DNA of 64,000 nt, taken from positions 62,001 to 126,000 of the forward strand of contig NZ_JAPWKD010000032.1 in assembly GCF_028283705.1 (NCBI RefSeq). Direction: 5' to 3'. How positions within the stretch are numbered: the first letter of the stretch is position 1; the number at the start of each line of letters is the position of its first letter. Below the pieces are notes generated by a model. That model was given only the letters and a program-made list of their open reading frames with translations. It ran no database searches and was not told where the DNA came from. Made by a program: the position numbers and the translations under genes. Source of the DNA: Pantoea sp. (GTDB lineage: Bacteria > Pseudomonadota > Gammaproteobacteria > Enterobacterales > Enterobacteriaceae). Below, piece after piece: positions 21,968-32,192 of the stretch.

Positions 21968-23332
21968 ATGAACGACAATAAAATGACTCCAGTAGAGCTG
22001 CGCGCTACATGGGGCTTAGGTACGGTTTTTTCCCTGCGTATGCTGGGAATGTTTATGGTGCTGCCGGTACTCACCACTTATGGCATGGCGTTACAGGGTG
22101 CCAGTGAAACGTTGATTGGTCTGGCAATTGGTATTTATGGCCTGGCACAGGCGGTTTTTCAGATCCCTTTTGGCTTACTCTCCGACCGTATCGGTCGTAA
22201 ACCACTGATCGTCGGCGGCCTGCTGCTGTTTGTGCTGGGTAGCGTGATTGCTGCTACGACCACATCCATCTGGGGTGTCATTCTTGGCCGTGCGTTGCAA
22301 GGTTCGGGTGCCATCGCGGCTGCGGTGATGGCCCTGCTGTCTGACCTCACCCGCGAACAGAACCGCACCAAAGCGATGGCCTTTATCGGCATCAGCTTTG
22401 GCGTCACCTTTGCCATCGCCATGGTGATTGGCCCGATTGTGACCCATGCACTGGGTCTGCACGCACTGTTCTGGATGATTGCCATTCTTGCCAGCCTTGG
22501 CATTGTCATTACTTTGCTGGTGGTACCCAATGCGCCGCATCATGTGCTGAACCGTGAATCCGGGATGGTGAAAGGCAGCATTCGTGCGGTATTGACCAAC
22601 ACCAGGTTGGTGAAACTCAATATCGGCATTCTGTGTCTGCATATCCTGCTGATGTCGAGCTTTGTAGCCTTGCCGGGTCAGTTTGAGCAGGCTGGCCTGC
22701 CAGCCTCTGAGCACTGGAAGGTTTATCTGGTGACCATGCTGATCTCCTTCGTCAGCGTGATTCCGTTCATCATTTATGCCGAAGCGAAACGCCGCATGAA
22801 ACGCGTCTTCGTCAGTTGCGTCGCCTTAATTGTCATCGCTGAAATCGTGCTATGGGGTGCAGGCAATCACTTCTGGACGCTGGTGATTGGCGTGCAACTG
22901 TTCTTCCTCGCCTTTAACCTGATGGAAGCGATTCTGCCGTCATTGATCAGCAAAGAATCGCCGCCGGGTTACAAAGGCACCGCGATGGGTATCTACTCCA
23001 CCAGCCAGTTCCTTGGGGTGGCGATTGGCGGCAGCATGGGCGGTTGGGTATTTGGTCATTTTGACGCACAAACGGTGTTTCTGGTCGGCGCGGTGGTGGC
23101 AGCCATCTGGTTATTTGTCAGTATGTCAATGCAGGAACCGCCCTACGTCAGCAGCTTGCGTCTGGTGCTGAGCGATGCGGTGCTGGCGGTGCCGAACCTG
23201 GAAAAACGTCTGAAAGCACAGCCGGGCGTTGCCTCGGTGTTTATCGTGCCGGAAGAGAAAAGTGCTTATATCAAGATAGACAGCAAGGTGACGAGCCGCG
23301 TCGAACTGGAAGCGCTGCTCGCCAGCAGTTAA
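21968..23332 (+). CDS. yajR: MFS transporter YajR
   Basis: This 454-residue major-facilitator protein has 12 transmembrane helices and motif A between helices 2 and 3 (GLLSDRIGRKP). Unlike most MFS members it carries a soluble C-terminal domain (about 390-454) with a ferredoxin-like YAM fold, matching E. coli YajR in length. It is thought to be a proton-driven drug/solute exporter; the substrate is unknown. The ribosome site GAGG precedes the ATG. It is the next gene after cyoE, as in E. coli. Confidence 0.94.
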   Translation: MNDNKMTPVELRATWGLGTVFSLRMLGMFMVLPVLTTYGMALQGASETLIGLAIGIYGLAQAVFQIPFGLLSDRIGRKPLIVGGLLLFVLGSVIAATTTSIWGVILGRALQGSGAIAAAVMALLSDLTREQNRTKAMAFIGISFGVTFAIAMVIGPIVTHALGLHALFWMIAILASLGIVITLLVVPNAPHHVLNRESGMVKGSIRAVLTNTRLVKLNIGILCLHILLMSSFVALPGQFEQAGLPASEHWKVYLVTMLISFVSVIPFIIYAEAKRRMKRVFVSCVALIVIAEIVLWGAGNHFWTLVIGVQLFFLAFNLMEAILPSLISKESPPGYKGTAMGIYSTSQFLGVAIGGSMGGWVFGHFDAQTVFLVGAVVAAIWLFVSMSMQEPPYVSSLRLVLSDAVLAVPNLEKRLKAQPGVASVFIVPEEKSAYIKIDSKVTSRVELEALLASS

Positions 23333-23336
23333 AACC

Positions 23337-23363
23337 AAGCCCGACCTTTGCGTCGGGCTTGTT
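23337..23363. terminator. Terminator between convergent yajR and adhP
   Basis: A perfect 9-bp stem (23337-23345 with 23352-23360) is followed by a T-rich stretch on the plus strand and T-containing sequence on the minus strand. It lies a few bases from both stop codons. Confidence 0.8.
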
Positions 23364-23365
23364 GT

Positions 23366-24406
23366 TTACAGCGACATATCTACCACGATACGCCCTTCGA
23401 TTTTACCCGCATGCATACGCGCAAAGATGTCGTTGATGTTGACCAGCGGCTCCACGGCGACATTGGCTTTCACCTTGTGGCGACCCGCAAAATCGAGCGC
23501 TTCCTGCAAATCTTTACGGGTACCAACGATCGAGCCGCGCACCGTAATGCCGTCCAGCACCATATCAAAGATCGACAGATCAAACTTGCCCGGTGGCAGA
23601 CCATTCAGCACCATGGTACCGCCGCGACGCATGGTCCCCAGCGCCTGTTCAAACGCTTTAGGTGACACCGCCGTCACCAGCACACCATGCGCACCGCCAA
23701 AGCTTTCATGGAACACTTTGGCCGGATCGACATTTTTCGCATTGGCGACCACGCTGGCACCGAGGCGTTTCGCAAACGCCAGCTTCTCGTCATCAATATC
23801 GACAGCGGCAACATTCAGCCCCATGGCTACCGCGTACTGAACCGCCATATGCCCCAGCCCGCCAATACCGGAAATCACCACCCAGTCACCCGGCTTGGTA
23901 TCGGTCATTTTCAGCCCTTTGTACACCGTCACACCGGCACATAAAATCGGCGCGATTTCATTGAATTCGATGTTATCAGGCAGGATACCAACGTAGTTTG
24001 CATCCGCGAGGCAATATTCAGCAAAGCTGCCATTAACCGAGTAGCCCGCGTTTTGCTGCGACAGGCACAGCGTCTCCCAGCTATCAAGACAGTATTCGCA
24101 ATGGCCGCAAGCCGAGTAGAGCCAGGGCACACCGACACGATCGCCCATTTTCAGATGTTTCACGCCCTCACCTATCGCCACGATTTGACCAACGCCTTCA
24201 TGGCCAGGAATAAACGGCGGATTCGGTTTGATCGGCCAGTCACCTTCGGCAGCATGCAGGTCGGTATGGCAAACCCCGGTGGCGGCGATTTTCACCAGCA
24301 CCTGGCCCGGTCCAACGGACGGTACCGGCACGTCTTCAATCACCAATGGTTCACCGAATGATTTCACAACTGCCGCTTTCATCGTGCTTTTGATCTTCAT
24401 AGTCAT
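23366..24406 (-). CDS. adhP: Zinc-dependent alcohol dehydrogenase (AdhP type)
   Basis: This medium-chain NAD-dependent alcohol dehydrogenase (346 residues) oxidises primary alcohols such as ethanol to aldehydes. Catalytic zinc ligands lie in GVCHTDLH and GHEGVG, the structural zinc site is [15 protein letters not shown], and the NAD-binding glycine motif is [10 protein letters not shown] started at the ATG nine bases after GGAG rather than an in-frame ATG five codons upstream. It lies 32 bases after the aldehyde dehydrogenase gene and is probably cotranscribed with it from the sigma-54 promoter. E. coli has no such pair between yajR and yajQ. Confidence 0.9.
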   Translation of the reverse strand: MTMKIKSTMKAAVVKSFGEPLVIEDVPVPSVGPGQVLVKIAATGVCHTDLHAAEGDWPIKPNPPFIPGHEGVGQIVAIGEGVKHLKMGDRVGVPWLYSACGHCEYCLDSWETLCLSQQNAGYSVNGSFAEYCLADANYVGILPDNIEFNEIAPILCAGVTVYKGLKMTDTKPGDWVVISGIGGLGHMAVQYAVAMGLNVAAVDIDDEKLAFAKRLGASVVANAKNVDPAKVFHESFGGAHGVLVTAVSPKAFEQALGTMRRGGTMVLNGLPPGKFDLSIFDMVLDGITVRGSIVGTRKDLQEALDFAGRHKVKANVAVEPLVNINDIFARMHAGKIEGRIVVDMSL

Positions 24407-24438
24407 CAATTCACTCTCCAAAAGGGTCTGATGTGGGC

Positions 24439-25959
24439 CTAAAAGAGGCCCAGTGGTGCGATGTCGTAGCTAACAAGCAGGTTTTTGGTTTGCTGATAGG
24501 CGTTGAGCGCCATCTTATGGGTTTCGCGTCCCACCCCGGATTGCTTGTAACCGCCGAAAGCAGCGTGTGCCGGGTAGATGTGGTAGCAGTTGGTCCAGAC
24601 GCGACCGGCTTTAATACTACGCCCCATGCGATAAGCCAGATTAGTGTTTCGTGTCCAGACGCCTGCACCGAGGCCAAATTGCGTCTGGTTAGCAATCTCC
24701 AGCGCTTCGGCTTCATCTTTAAAGGTGGTGACACCGATCACCGGCCCAAAGATCTCCTCCTGGAAGCAACGCATCTGGTTGTCACCTTTGATCAACGTCG
24801 GCTGAATGTAGAAGCCGTTATCAAACGCAGGTGCAATGCTGGCGCGTTCACCGCCGGTGAGGATCTGGCCGCCTTCCTGACGCGCTATATCAATATAGGA
24901 GAGAATCTTATCGAACTGCTGACGGGAAGCCTGGGCACCGATCATAGTTTCGGTATCCAGCGGATCGCCGCGGCGAATTGTGGCGATCTTCGCCATCACG
25001 CGCTCCATAAAGGGAGCGTAGATCGACTCATGGATCAGGGCGCGTGACGGGCAAGTACAGACTTCGCCCTGGTTGAAGAAACCCAGCACCAGTCCTTCCA
25101 CTGCTTTCTCGATAAATTCCGGTTCACCGTCCATCACATCGGCAAAATAGATGTTGGGTGACTTACCGCCCAGCTCCACGGTACAGGGAATAATGTTCTC
25201 CGCAGCACAGGCCATGATATGACGGCCCACCGGTGTCGAGCCGGTAAAGGCGATTTTGGCGATGCGTTTACTGGTCGCCAGCGCTTCACCGGCTTCGCGG
25301 CCAAAGCCCTGCACCACGTTAAGCACACCCGCCGGGAACAAATCGCCAATTAACTCCAGCAGCAGCGTAATACCCAGCGGGGTCTGCTCAGCCGGTTTCA
25401 ACACCACGCAGTTACCCGCCGCCAGCGCCGGAGCCAGTTTCCACGCTGCCATCAGCAGTGGGAAATTCCACGGGATAATTTGCCCGACCACACCCAATGG
25501 CTCGTGGAAATGATAGGCAACGGTATGTTCATCAATCTCTGCCGTGCTGCCTTCCTGCGCCCGCAGGCAACCCGCGAAGTAGCGGAAGTGGTCAGCTGCC
25601 AGCGGCAGATCCGCATTCAGGGTTTCACGGATGGGCTTACCGTTATCCCAACTTTCGGCAACGGCCAGCATTTCCAGATTGGCTTCAATCCGGTCGGCCA
25701 CCTGTAACAGCAGGTTAGCACGGTGCTGGGCACTGGTTTTTCCCCAGGCGTCGGCGGCCTGATGAGCAGCGTCCAGTGCTAAGTCGATATCACGCGCGTC
25801 CGAACGGGGGAACTGCGCAATATCGCTGCCATCAACTGGCGAGGTGTTGGTGAAATATTGGCCGCTCCGCGGCTCTATGAATTTGCCCGCAATGTAGTTG
25901 CCGTAAGTCGCTTTAAAAGAAACCAAAGCGCCGGGCGTGCCGGGATGTGCATAACGCAT
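24439..25959 (-). CDS. aldB: NAD(P)-dependent aldehyde dehydrogenase (AldB/ExaC type)
   Basis: The 506-residue enzyme closely resembles E. coli AldB and Pseudomonas ExaC, which oxidise acetaldehyde and similar aldehydes to acids. Seen motifs: PWNFPLLM, the conserved glutamate in VELGGKSPN, the catalytic cysteine in [12 protein letters not shown] (near residue 303), and the family end [18 protein letters not shown]. It is the first gene after the sigma-54 promoter, followed by adhP, so the operon can carry ethanol through acetaldehyde to acetate. The best substrate is inferred. Confidence 0.92.
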   Translation of the reverse strand: MRYAHPGTPGALVSFKATYGNYIAGKFIEPRSGQYFTNTSPVDGSDIAQFPRSDARDIDLALDAAHQAADAWGKTSAQHRANLLLQVADRIEANLEMLAVAESWDNGKPIRETLNADLPLAADHFRYFAGCLRAQEGSTAEIDEHTVAYHFHEPLGVVGQIIPWNFPLLMAAWKLAPALAAGNCVVLKPAEQTPLGITLLLELIGDLFPAGVLNVVQGFGREAGEALATSKRIAKIAFTGSTPVGRHIMACAAENIIPCTVELGGKSPNIYFADVMDGEPEFIEKAVEGLVLGFFNQGEVCTCPSRALIHESIYAPFMERVMAKIATIRRGDPLDTETMIGAQASRQQFDKILSYIDIARQEGGQILTGGERASIAPAFDNGFYIQPTLIKGDNQMRCFQEEIFGPVIGVTTFKDEAEALEIANQTQFGLGAGVWTRNTNLAYRMGRSIKAGRVWTNCYHIYPAHAAFGGYKQSGVGRETHKMALNAYQQTKNLLVSYDIAPLGLF

Positions 25960-26051
25960 CGCAAACTCCTTAATGTAGGGTCAGATGTTCTGGAGCTGGC
26001 AGCGGCAACCTGAGGGTCACAGGTTGAACAGCCCGCTGCCGGATGGGTTAT

Positions 26052-26067
26052 TGCACCAGACGTGCCA
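26052..26067 (-). promoter_or_regulatory. Sigma-54 promoter of the aldB-adhP operon
   Basis: The minus strand reads TGGCACG, four bases, GTGCA, one mismatch from the sigma-54 consensus TGGCACGnnnnTTGCW, with correctly spaced GG (-24) and GC (-12). The transcript would start near 26041 and run about 80 bases before the aldB ATG. Confidence 0.82.
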
Positions 26068-26107
26068 GTTTTTTTTAGTTGGCGATAATCTAAAAAATGA
26101 TAATGTT

Positions 26108-26120
26108 AATCAGTCGGTTA
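26108..26120. promoter_or_regulatory. Putative IHF site
   Basis: AATCAGTCGGTTA matches the IHF core consensus WATCARnnnnTTR at every defined position and is next to AT-rich DNA. It lies between the sigma-54 promoter and the inverted-repeat activator site, where a bend would help the activator reach the polymerase. Confidence 0.55.
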
Positions 26121-26174
26121 TAAATGGATTACCCCTGACGAGCGCATGGGATAGTGCGGTAAAAATCGCCATCT

Positions 26175-26226
26175 GTGTTGCATATCGCAACACCAAAAAA
26201 ACCAAATAGCTACAATGTCGCAACAC
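26175..26226. promoter_or_regulatory. Putative AcoR-type enhancer (upstream activator sites)
   Basis: A perfect inverted repeat GTGTTGC-5-GCAACAC spans 26175-26193. A second GCAACAC half-site lies at 26220-26226, 33 bp (three helix turns) further. The sites are about 110-165 bp upstream of the sigma-54 promoter and just before the activator gene, the expected place for bacterial enhancer-binding protein sites. Confidence 0.6.
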
Positions 26227-26249
26227 TTTGCTAAGGCATGAGGTTACCA

Positions 26250-28028
26250 ATGCAGGGAAATTCATCCGTCGCGATTGCACCAGCCGTAGATTCCACTCCG
26301 CTTCTGAGCGATTCCTGGTTCCGCAGCCAGCTTTACGGTCTTGATCGCACCGCTGATGATTTTCCCCGTGTACGCCAGGGCGAACTGGCAGACCTTCTGG
26401 CGAATAATCTTGGGTTACAGCAGTTTGCCCAGCCAGTGATCAAACAGCTGGCGCAAAAGATGGCAGAACTGCAATCGGTTGTGATTCTCTCCGATGCCAG
26501 TGGCATGGTGCTACATACCTTTGGCGATATGCAGTCGATGGAAAAAGCACAACGTTATGCGCTGGCACCCGGCAATTTATGGAGCGAATGCGGACGCGGC
26601 ACCAATGCCATCGGTACCGCGCTGGCGATTGATGACGGCTGCGAAATCGATGGTCATCAGCATTTCCTGACGCGCAATCAGGGGCTGTACTGCGCCGCCA
26701 TGCCGCTGCAGATGCCCAATGGTCAGATTGCGGGCGTGCTGGATATCTCCGGCCCGGCCCACTTCCCTCACCCGCAAACCTTTAGTTGGGTAAAAGCTGC
26801 CGCGAAACAAATTGAGTATCTGTGGGTGAAGCAGAGTCTGCATCCACAGCAGTGGCTGATGAGCCTGCATCGCGAACCGCAGGGCATTGATACCAGCGAC
26901 GAGCTGCTGCTGGTGTTTTCCGATAATGTATTGATGGCAGCTAATCGCCTGGCAATGCGGGAACTGGCACTCAGCGCTGAGCAGCTCGGTTGTCTGACTT
27001 TCCAGCAACTGTTCCCGCAGCAGGAGCAGGCTGCCAACACCATCCCGCTGCCACTGCATTATGGCGCGCAAGCCTGGTTCTTCCGTCTGCGCGCACCGCA
27101 TCGCACCCATTTTGCTACCCCGGCCGATCCGCACAGCGACCTGCCCTTCTCGCTACGTCGTGACGGCGAAAAAATGGTGCGTCTGCTAAATGCCGGGGTT
27201 TCATTGTGTATTCACGGTGAAACCGGCAGCGGCAAAGAGTATGTCAGCCGGGCATTGCATCAGCAGAGCCGCTGGCGTGAGGGTAAATTTGTCGCCATTA
27301 ACTGTGCCGCCATCCCCGAATCGCTGATTGAGTCCGAATTGTTTGGCTATCAGCCGGGTGCCTTCACCGGTGCAGGTAAAAATGGCTACATCGGTAAGAT
27401 CCGTGAAGCCGATGGGGGCGTGCTGTTCCTCGATGAAATTGGCGATATGCCGCTGGCACTGCAAACCCGTTTGCTGCGGGTATTGCAGGAAAAAGAGGTA
27501 GCACCGCTGGGCTCCAGCCGCAGCTGGCCGGTAAACTTTGCGGTGATTTGTGCCACCCACCGCGATCTGGCGCAACGCGTTGCTGAAGGTGAGTTCCGGG
27601 AAGATTTACTTTATCGCCTGCAGGAATTCTCGATGACCATCCCGCCGTTGCGTGAATGGCCGGATCTCACCGGGTTCATTCACCGCCTGTGGCTTGAGCT
27701 GGGGGGCGGAGAACGCGACATCCAGCTGGCACCCGCGTTGCTGGCTTCCCTGGCACAGCTTCCCTGGCCGGGCAATGTGCGTCAGCTACGCAGCCTGCTG
27801 CGCGTGTTACTGGCGCTGGCAGATGAAGGGGAAGAAGTCAGTGAAGTGCATTTGCCAGCCGAATACCGCAGGGCGGCCCCGGTGGCTGAGGACAGGCAAA
27901 GTCATGATGAACGGCTGATCGCCGCAACGTTGCAACGCTTTAACGGCAATATCAGCAAAACCGCCGAGGCGTTAGGTGTCGCGCGCAGCACGCTGTATCG
28001 TCGTGCTGCACGCGACAAACGCGATTAA
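26250..28028 (+). CDS. Sigma-54-dependent Fis-family activator (AcoR type)
   Basis: This is a 592-residue bacterial enhancer-binding protein. Its N-terminal half has a GAF-type sensor domain (about 60-220), as in AcoR, the activator of acetoin catabolism. The central AAA+ domain has Walker A GETGSGKE, the sigma-54 contact loop GAFTGAG and Walker [12 protein letters not shown]. The C-terminus is a Fis-type helix-turn-helix ([18 protein letters not shown]). I used the ATG at 26250, five bases after GAGGT; an in-frame ATG four codons earlier lacks spacing. It is divergent from aldB-adhP and probably activates them in response to an alcohol, aldehyde or acetoin-like signal. Its stop overlaps the yajQ stop tail to tail. 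Confidence 0.9.
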   Translation: MQGNSSVAIAPAVDSTPLLSDSWFRSQLYGLDRTADDFPRVRQGELADLLANNLGLQQFAQPVIKQLAQKMAELQSVVILSDASGMVLHTFGDMQSMEKAQRYALAPGNLWSECGRGTNAIGTALAIDDGCEIDGHQHFLTRNQGLYCAAMPLQMPNGQIAGVLDISGPAHFPHPQTFSWVKAAAKQIEYLWVKQSLHPQQWLMSLHREPQGIDTSDELLLVFSDNVLMAANRLAMRELALSAEQLGCLTFQQLFPQQEQAANTIPLPLHYGAQAWFFRLRAPHRTHFATPADPHSDLPFSLRRDGEKMVRLLNAGVSLCIHGETGSGKEYVSRALHQQSRWREGKFVAINCAAIPESLIESELFGYQPGAFTGAGKNGYIGKIREADGGVLFLDEIGDMPLALQTRLLRVLQEKEVAPLGSSRSWPVNFAVICATHRDLAQRVAEGEFREDLLYRLQEFSMTIPPLREWPDLTGFIHRLWLELGGGERDIQLAPALLASLAQLPWPGNVRQLRSLLRVLLALADEGEEVSEVHLPAEYRRAAPVAEDRQSHDERLIAATLQRFNGNISKTAEALGVARSTLYRRAARDKRD

Positions 28029-28516
28029 TCGCGGAAGTTTTTGAACTGGAAAGGCTGGCCGAGGTTGCCGCCGCGCACCAGTGCCATAGCGCCTTGCAGA
28101 TCGTCACGCGACTTACCGGTCACGCGCAGTTCATCACCCTGAATCTGGGTCTGCACTTTGAGTTTGCTGTCTTTAATCAGCTTAACCAGTTTCTTCGCCA
28201 CGTCGCTTTCGATGCCTTTTTTCAGCTTGGCTTCGACGCTCCAGCTTTTGCCGCTGTGCTCGATCTCTTCCGGGACGTCAATCGCTGCCCCTTCAATCCC
28301 GCGCTTCAGCAGTTTTTCTCTTAAAATATCCACCAGCTGTTTGACCTGAAAATCAGACTCCGTGGTGATTTTGATGGTCTCATTCTTTTCGTTCAGCTCA
28401 ATGCTGGCGCTGACGTTACGGAAATCAAAACGGGTAGACAGTTCACGGCTGGCATTTTCCACCGCATTACGGACTTCCTGCAATTCGACTTCGGAAACGA
28501 TATCGAAAGATGGCAT
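28025..28516 (-). CDS. yajQ: YajQ family nucleotide-binding protein
   Basis: This 163-residue protein has two ferredoxin-like domains and equals E. coli YajQ in length. YajQ binds nucleic acids or nucleotides, and homologues in Xanthomonas bind cyclic di-GMP. The start [10 protein letters not shown] was chosen for its AGGAG site and family match; the open frame extends 93 codons further upstream without resemblance. Conserved segments include SRFDF-like STRFDFRN and [16 protein letters not shown]. Its TAA and that of the convergent activator gene share the bases TTAA. Confidence 0.95.
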   Translation of the reverse strand: MPSFDIVSEVELQEVRNAVENASRELSTRFDFRNVSASIELNEKNETIKITTESDFQVKQLVDILREKLLKRGIEGAAIDVPEEIEHSGKSWSVEAKLKKGIESDVAKKLVKLIKDSKLKVQTQIQGDELRVTGKSRDDLQGAMALVRGGNLGQPFQFKNFRD

Positions 28517-28642
28517 CTTGTCTTCTCCTGACGCTAAAGTGACATGCATAATACGCGTCTTGTCACGCGAATAAAACACGCTACACCGAAAGCTATAATT
28601 GATGGTGAGTGTAAAAACAATAACCCGCCAGCGGGAGGCAAT

Positions 28643-29620
28643 ATGAAAATTACCGTGTTGGGTTGCGGCGCCCTGGGTCAGATTTGGCTCGCCGCACTCG
28701 CACGCCAGGGACATGATGTTCAGGGCTGGTTGCGGGTGCCTCAACCCTATTGTTCGGTCAATGTGATCGATCCTGAAGGACAGGTCAGCAACCACACTTT
28801 TATCGCCAATGACCCGCTGTTTCTGGCGGAGAGCCAGCTATTGCTGGTGACGTTGAAGGCACCCCAGGTCTCACCGGCGGTGAAGAACCTGCAAAGCGTA
28901 CTGCCCGCCCATGCGCCGATTCTGCTGCTGCACAACGGCATGGGCACGCTGGATGAGCTAAAAGATATCCCGCAGCCGCTGCTGCGCGGCATTACCACCC
29001 ATGCGGCGATGCGCGATGGCACGGTGATCAAACATGTGGCGCAGGGCATTACTCATATCGGCCCGACCAGCCGCGAGAGTGAGGCGCTAAGCGATATTGC
29101 CGATATCCTCCATCAGGCCCTGCCGGATGTCGCCTGGCATAACCACATCGCCGCTGCCTGCTGGCGCAAGCTGGCGGTAAACTGCGTAATCAATCCCATG
29201 ACAGTGGAACACGATTGCCAGAATGGCGCGCTGCGCGCTTATCCCGAACAGATCGCAACATTGTGCGAAGAAATCGCTTGGGTGATGGAGCGCGAAGGCC
29301 ATCATATTGCCGTCGATAATTTGCGCGACATCATCTATGACGTGATCGACACCACCGCCGCTAACGTTTCATCGATGCTGCAGGATGTACGTGCGCAACG
29401 TCAGACCGAAATTGATTACATCACCGGCTACCTGCTGCGCCGTGCACGGGCGCAGGGCATCGCGTTGCCGGAGAACACCCGAATGTATGACCTGATTAAA
29501 CGCAAGGAGTCCCAATATGAGCACGAACGCATCGGTTCTGGTATGTCTGGCGACATGGGAGTGAAGAGACCGAAGCCGTCACCATTATCGATCTGCTGGT
29601 GCGCGGCGGTATTGAGGTAA
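28643..29620 (+). CDS. panE: 2-dehydropantoate 2-reductase PanE, abnormal C-terminus
   Basis: PanE reduces ketopantoate to pantoate with NADPH in coenzyme A synthesis. The N-terminus has the Rossmann motif GCGALGQIW, the catalytic lysine is in [15 protein letters not shown], and the end of the ketopantoate reductase domain is at [14 protein letters not shown]. As read, the protein has 325 residues against 303 in E. coli, because the last 20 or so residues run through a one-base insertion near 29553. Removing that base would end the protein at a TGA at 29562-29564 (E. coli-like ending) and also restores the overlapping yajL. Catalytic parts are intact, so activity may survive. GGAGG is the ribosome site. 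Confidence 0.9.
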   Translation: MKITVLGCGALGQIWLAALARQGHDVQGWLRVPQPYCSVNVIDPEGQVSNHTFIANDPLFLAESQLLLVTLKAPQVSPAVKNLQSVLPAHAPILLLHNGMGTLDELKDIPQPLLRGITTHAAMRDGTVIKHVAQGITHIGPTSRESEALSDIADILHQALPDVAWHNHIAAACWRKLAVNCVINPMTVEHDCQNGALRAYPEQIATLCEEIAWVMEREGHHIAVDNLRDIIYDVIDTTAANVSSMLQDVRAQRQTEIDYITGYLLRRARAQGIALPENTRMYDLIKRKESQYEHERIGSGMSGDMGVKRPKPSPLSICWCAAVLR

Positions 29621-30114
29621 CAACCGCCGCCGTGAATAACGGCGATGGGCTTGAGGTCCGCTGTTCACGCGGAGTACGTCTGCTGGCCGATACGCCTTTT
29701 TCGACAGTGCGCGACCGGTTGTTTGATGTCATTGTATTGCCCGGGGGCGCGAAAGGCGCCGAAGGCTTCCGAGACGATCCCCAACTGGTGGCGGCCGTTC
29801 GTCGGTTTAAACATCAAGGCAAGCTGGTGGCGGCAATCTGCGCGGCGCCCGCTCTGGTGTTACAGCACCACCAGGTGTTCCCCTCCGTCGCCATGACCGG
29901 CTTTCCGGCATTAAAAGATTGTATCCCGCCGCAAGCCTGGCGCGACCAGCGCTGGGTCTATATCAAGGAAAGCAATCTCTTGACCAGCCAGGGACCGGGA
30001 ACCGCAATGGATTTTTCGCTTAAGATCATTGATATTCTGCTGGGTAAGGACAAGGCGGCAGAGGTGGCGGCGCAATTGGTGTTGCCGTCGGGTGTCGACA
30101 ACTATCGGGATTAA
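29517..30114 (+). pseudogene. yajL: yajL (DJ-1/PfpI superfamily), frameshifted near its start
   Basis: YajL is a DJ-1 family protein in E. coli, described as a chaperone and glyoxal-damage deglycase. A perfect AAGGAG precedes the ATG at 29517, and the first 12 codons match the family, but the frame hits TGA at codon 16. From about 29555 the family text continues in the +1 frame ([14 protein letters not shown], then MRGGIEV at 29599 on to 30114), with the conserved nucleophile cysteine in AAICAAPA and LTSQGPGTA intact. One extra base near 29553 explains everything. Whether the change is genuine or a sequence error cannot be told here. The gene start overlaps panE, as in E. coli. Confidence 0.85.
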
Positions 30115-30263
30115 AATGGTGCGTGTGCGTCAACAACCCTTTGAATCTGGAAGGAATTATAGACGCGCCACAATGACTACAGAGGTTTGCCGGCGGCTAG
30201 CGGCGATGCGGTACTGAGGGGCGACGGCGGCATTGCGCGTACCGCCCCGCCCGCCCGGGTCCC
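30115..30263. other. GC-rich spacer between convergent yajL and thiI
   Basis: The part at about 30176-30262 is strikingly GC-rich compared with its surroundings and can form a hairpin through GCGGTAC and GTACCGC arms (about 30205-30245). No T-run terminator is evident. It sits between two genes that both carry frameshifts. Confidence 0.4.
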
Positions 30264-31714
30264 TTACGGCCGGTAAACTTTGACGTTGGTAAATCCCTGT
30301 TCACGCAGATACAGCGCCTGTAAACGGCTCATCACGCCCCGATCGCAGTACAGCAGATAGGATTTGCTCTGGTCCAGTTCGCCGAACTGGGTGCTGAGTT
30401 TGTAGAACGGCAACGCCTTCACTTCCACTCTTGTCCAGTGTCAGCGGCTGGCTTTCCTGTTCATCCAGCGGGCGGATATCCAGCACCATATCGTTATTCG
30501 ACATTGACGCCACCGTTTCCACTTCCGCCACTTCTTCATTGGTTTGTTCGATAATGTCCCGGATATCGATGCTTGCTCGCTTCGGCCACCACGCGATCGA
30601 GAATGGCGAAATCGAAATGCTGTTCTTCCGCTTCGATCTTCGCTTTCACCGCTTTCACCGTCGGGCTTTTCGAAATCACGCCACAATATTCCGGCATGGT
30701 ACGGGCAAAATCTTCGGTGCCAATTTCACGCGCCAGTTTGATGATGTGCTCTTTGTCGTGCGAAATCAGCGGACGCAGAATCAGTGTGTCCGATGCGTTG
30801 TCGATCAAACGCAGGTTGGTTAGCGTCTGGCTCGATACCTGGCCTAGCGCCTCGCCGGTGACCAGCGCCTGCACGCCGTAGCGTTCAGCAACCATTGACG
30901 CGGCACGCACCATCATACGCTTCAGCACCACGCCCATCTGGCCGTCATCGACCTTCTCCAGAATCTCGCCCACCACCGGTTCAAAATTGATGGCGACAAA
31001 ACGCACGCGATGCGAACGACCAAAACGCTGCCACAGATAATGCGCCACCTGACGTACGCCAATTTCATGCGCTGCGCCGCCGAGGTTGAAGAAGCAATAA
31101 TGCACGCGGCAGCCACGACGCATCAGCATATAGCTGGAGACGCCGGAGTCAAAACCACCGGAAATTAGCGACAGCACATCTTCCTGGGTACCAATCGGGA
31201 AGCCGCCCAGCCCCTCATAACGACCGGTGATCAGCAACAGGCGATCATTTTCAATCTCCAGATTGACCGTTTCATCCGGGTGATTCAGCTGCACGCGCGC
31301 GCTTTCGATATGCTGGTTCAGACCACCACCGACATAACGCTCCACATCCTGCGAGCTAAAGTCGTGTTTGCCACGGCGCTTCACACGCACACAGAAGCTT
31401 TTGCCTTCGAGACGGTCACGATATAACGCCAGCGTCTGTTCGAAGATGTTATGCATGTCGGTGTATTCATGATCTTCCACCGCCAGCACATGATGAATGC
31501 CAGGAATGCGCGTCAGCTCGGCAATCACCGTTTCGCGCAGCGACTCATTCTTCGCCCGTACCACAATATGGTCCCAGTGACGCACAACCGCGACGTCATC
31601 ATCCAGGGTACGAAGAATGTTACGAATGTTCCCGGTCAGAATCTTGATAAAGCGCAGTCGCACCGACTGACTCTTGATGGTGATTTCGGGGAAGAGCTTG
31701 ATGATAAACTTCAT
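30264..31714 (-). pseudogene. thiI: tRNA 4-thiouridine synthase / thiamine sulfurtransferase ThiI, two frameshifts
   Basis: ThiI transfers sulfur to uridine 8 of tRNA and to the thiazole of thiamine. The start [10 protein letters not shown] matches E. coli. The ferredoxin-like/THUMP region and PP-loop domain ([13 protein letters not shown]; Cys in [12 protein letters not shown]) are intact, but the frame breaks near 30572 and a product of 392 residues would result. The text resumes in another frame (EVETVASMSNNDM), breaks again near 30429, and ends with the rhodanese part ([17 protein letters not shown]). The span is 1451 bases, exactly two more than the 483 codons of E. coli thiI, so both are single-base insertions. 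As read, the rhodanese cysteine domain is lost. Sequence error is a real alternative. Confidence 0.85.
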
Positions 31715-31949
31715 GGCGACACAGGTTCGTTTGGGCAAATAAGTGCTAAAAGCATCGGCACTTAGCTGTTAAAATCATATAATTGCGGGTTAAGCAGGAG
31801 CACCCGCATCCGAGGCGCGAGAGTATATCACCTTTGTCAGGTGACTTCTTCTGCAACCGCAGTCACATTCATTATTTTGCTAATTAATCCTCGTCGGCTA
31901 CCATGACCGACTGCAAGATGATGTCCCAACCTGTGAGTCGACACTGATT

Positions 31950-32192
31950 ATGCCGAAAAAAGCCGAAGCGCCCGCCAGTTTTGAAAGCGCAATACAGCAG
32001 CTGGAACAGATCGTCAGCCGCCTGGAGAGTGGTGAGCTGCCGCTGGAAGAGGCGCTGAAAGAATTTGAACGCGGCGTTCAGCTGGCACGTAGTGGTCAGC
32101 AAACCCTGCAACAAGCAGAGCAGCGCGTGCAGATTCTGCTCAGCGATGATAAAGACGCTGCGCTCGCCCCTTTTACCCCGGAAGATAACTGA
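31950..32192 (+). CDS. xseB: Exodeoxyribonuclease VII small subunit
   Basis: The small subunit of exonuclease VII, which with XseA degrades single-stranded DNA to oligonucleotides. The 80-residue, mostly helical product has the family signature [20 protein letters not shown]. First gene of xseB-ispA-dxs; its TGA stop overlaps the ispA ATG by one base. The ribosome site is weak. It is divergent from thiI across a 235-base region. Confidence 0.96.
   Translation: MPKKAEAPASFESAIQQLEQIVSRLESGELPLEEALKEFERGVQLARSGQQTLQQAEQRVQILLSDDKDAALAPFTPEDN

Noticed and set aside
28030-28031. Many long open frames antisense to real genes (for example opposite secD, tig, lon and cyoB)
   Set aside because: They mirror codon bias of the true genes, lack ribosome sites and show no family resemblance.
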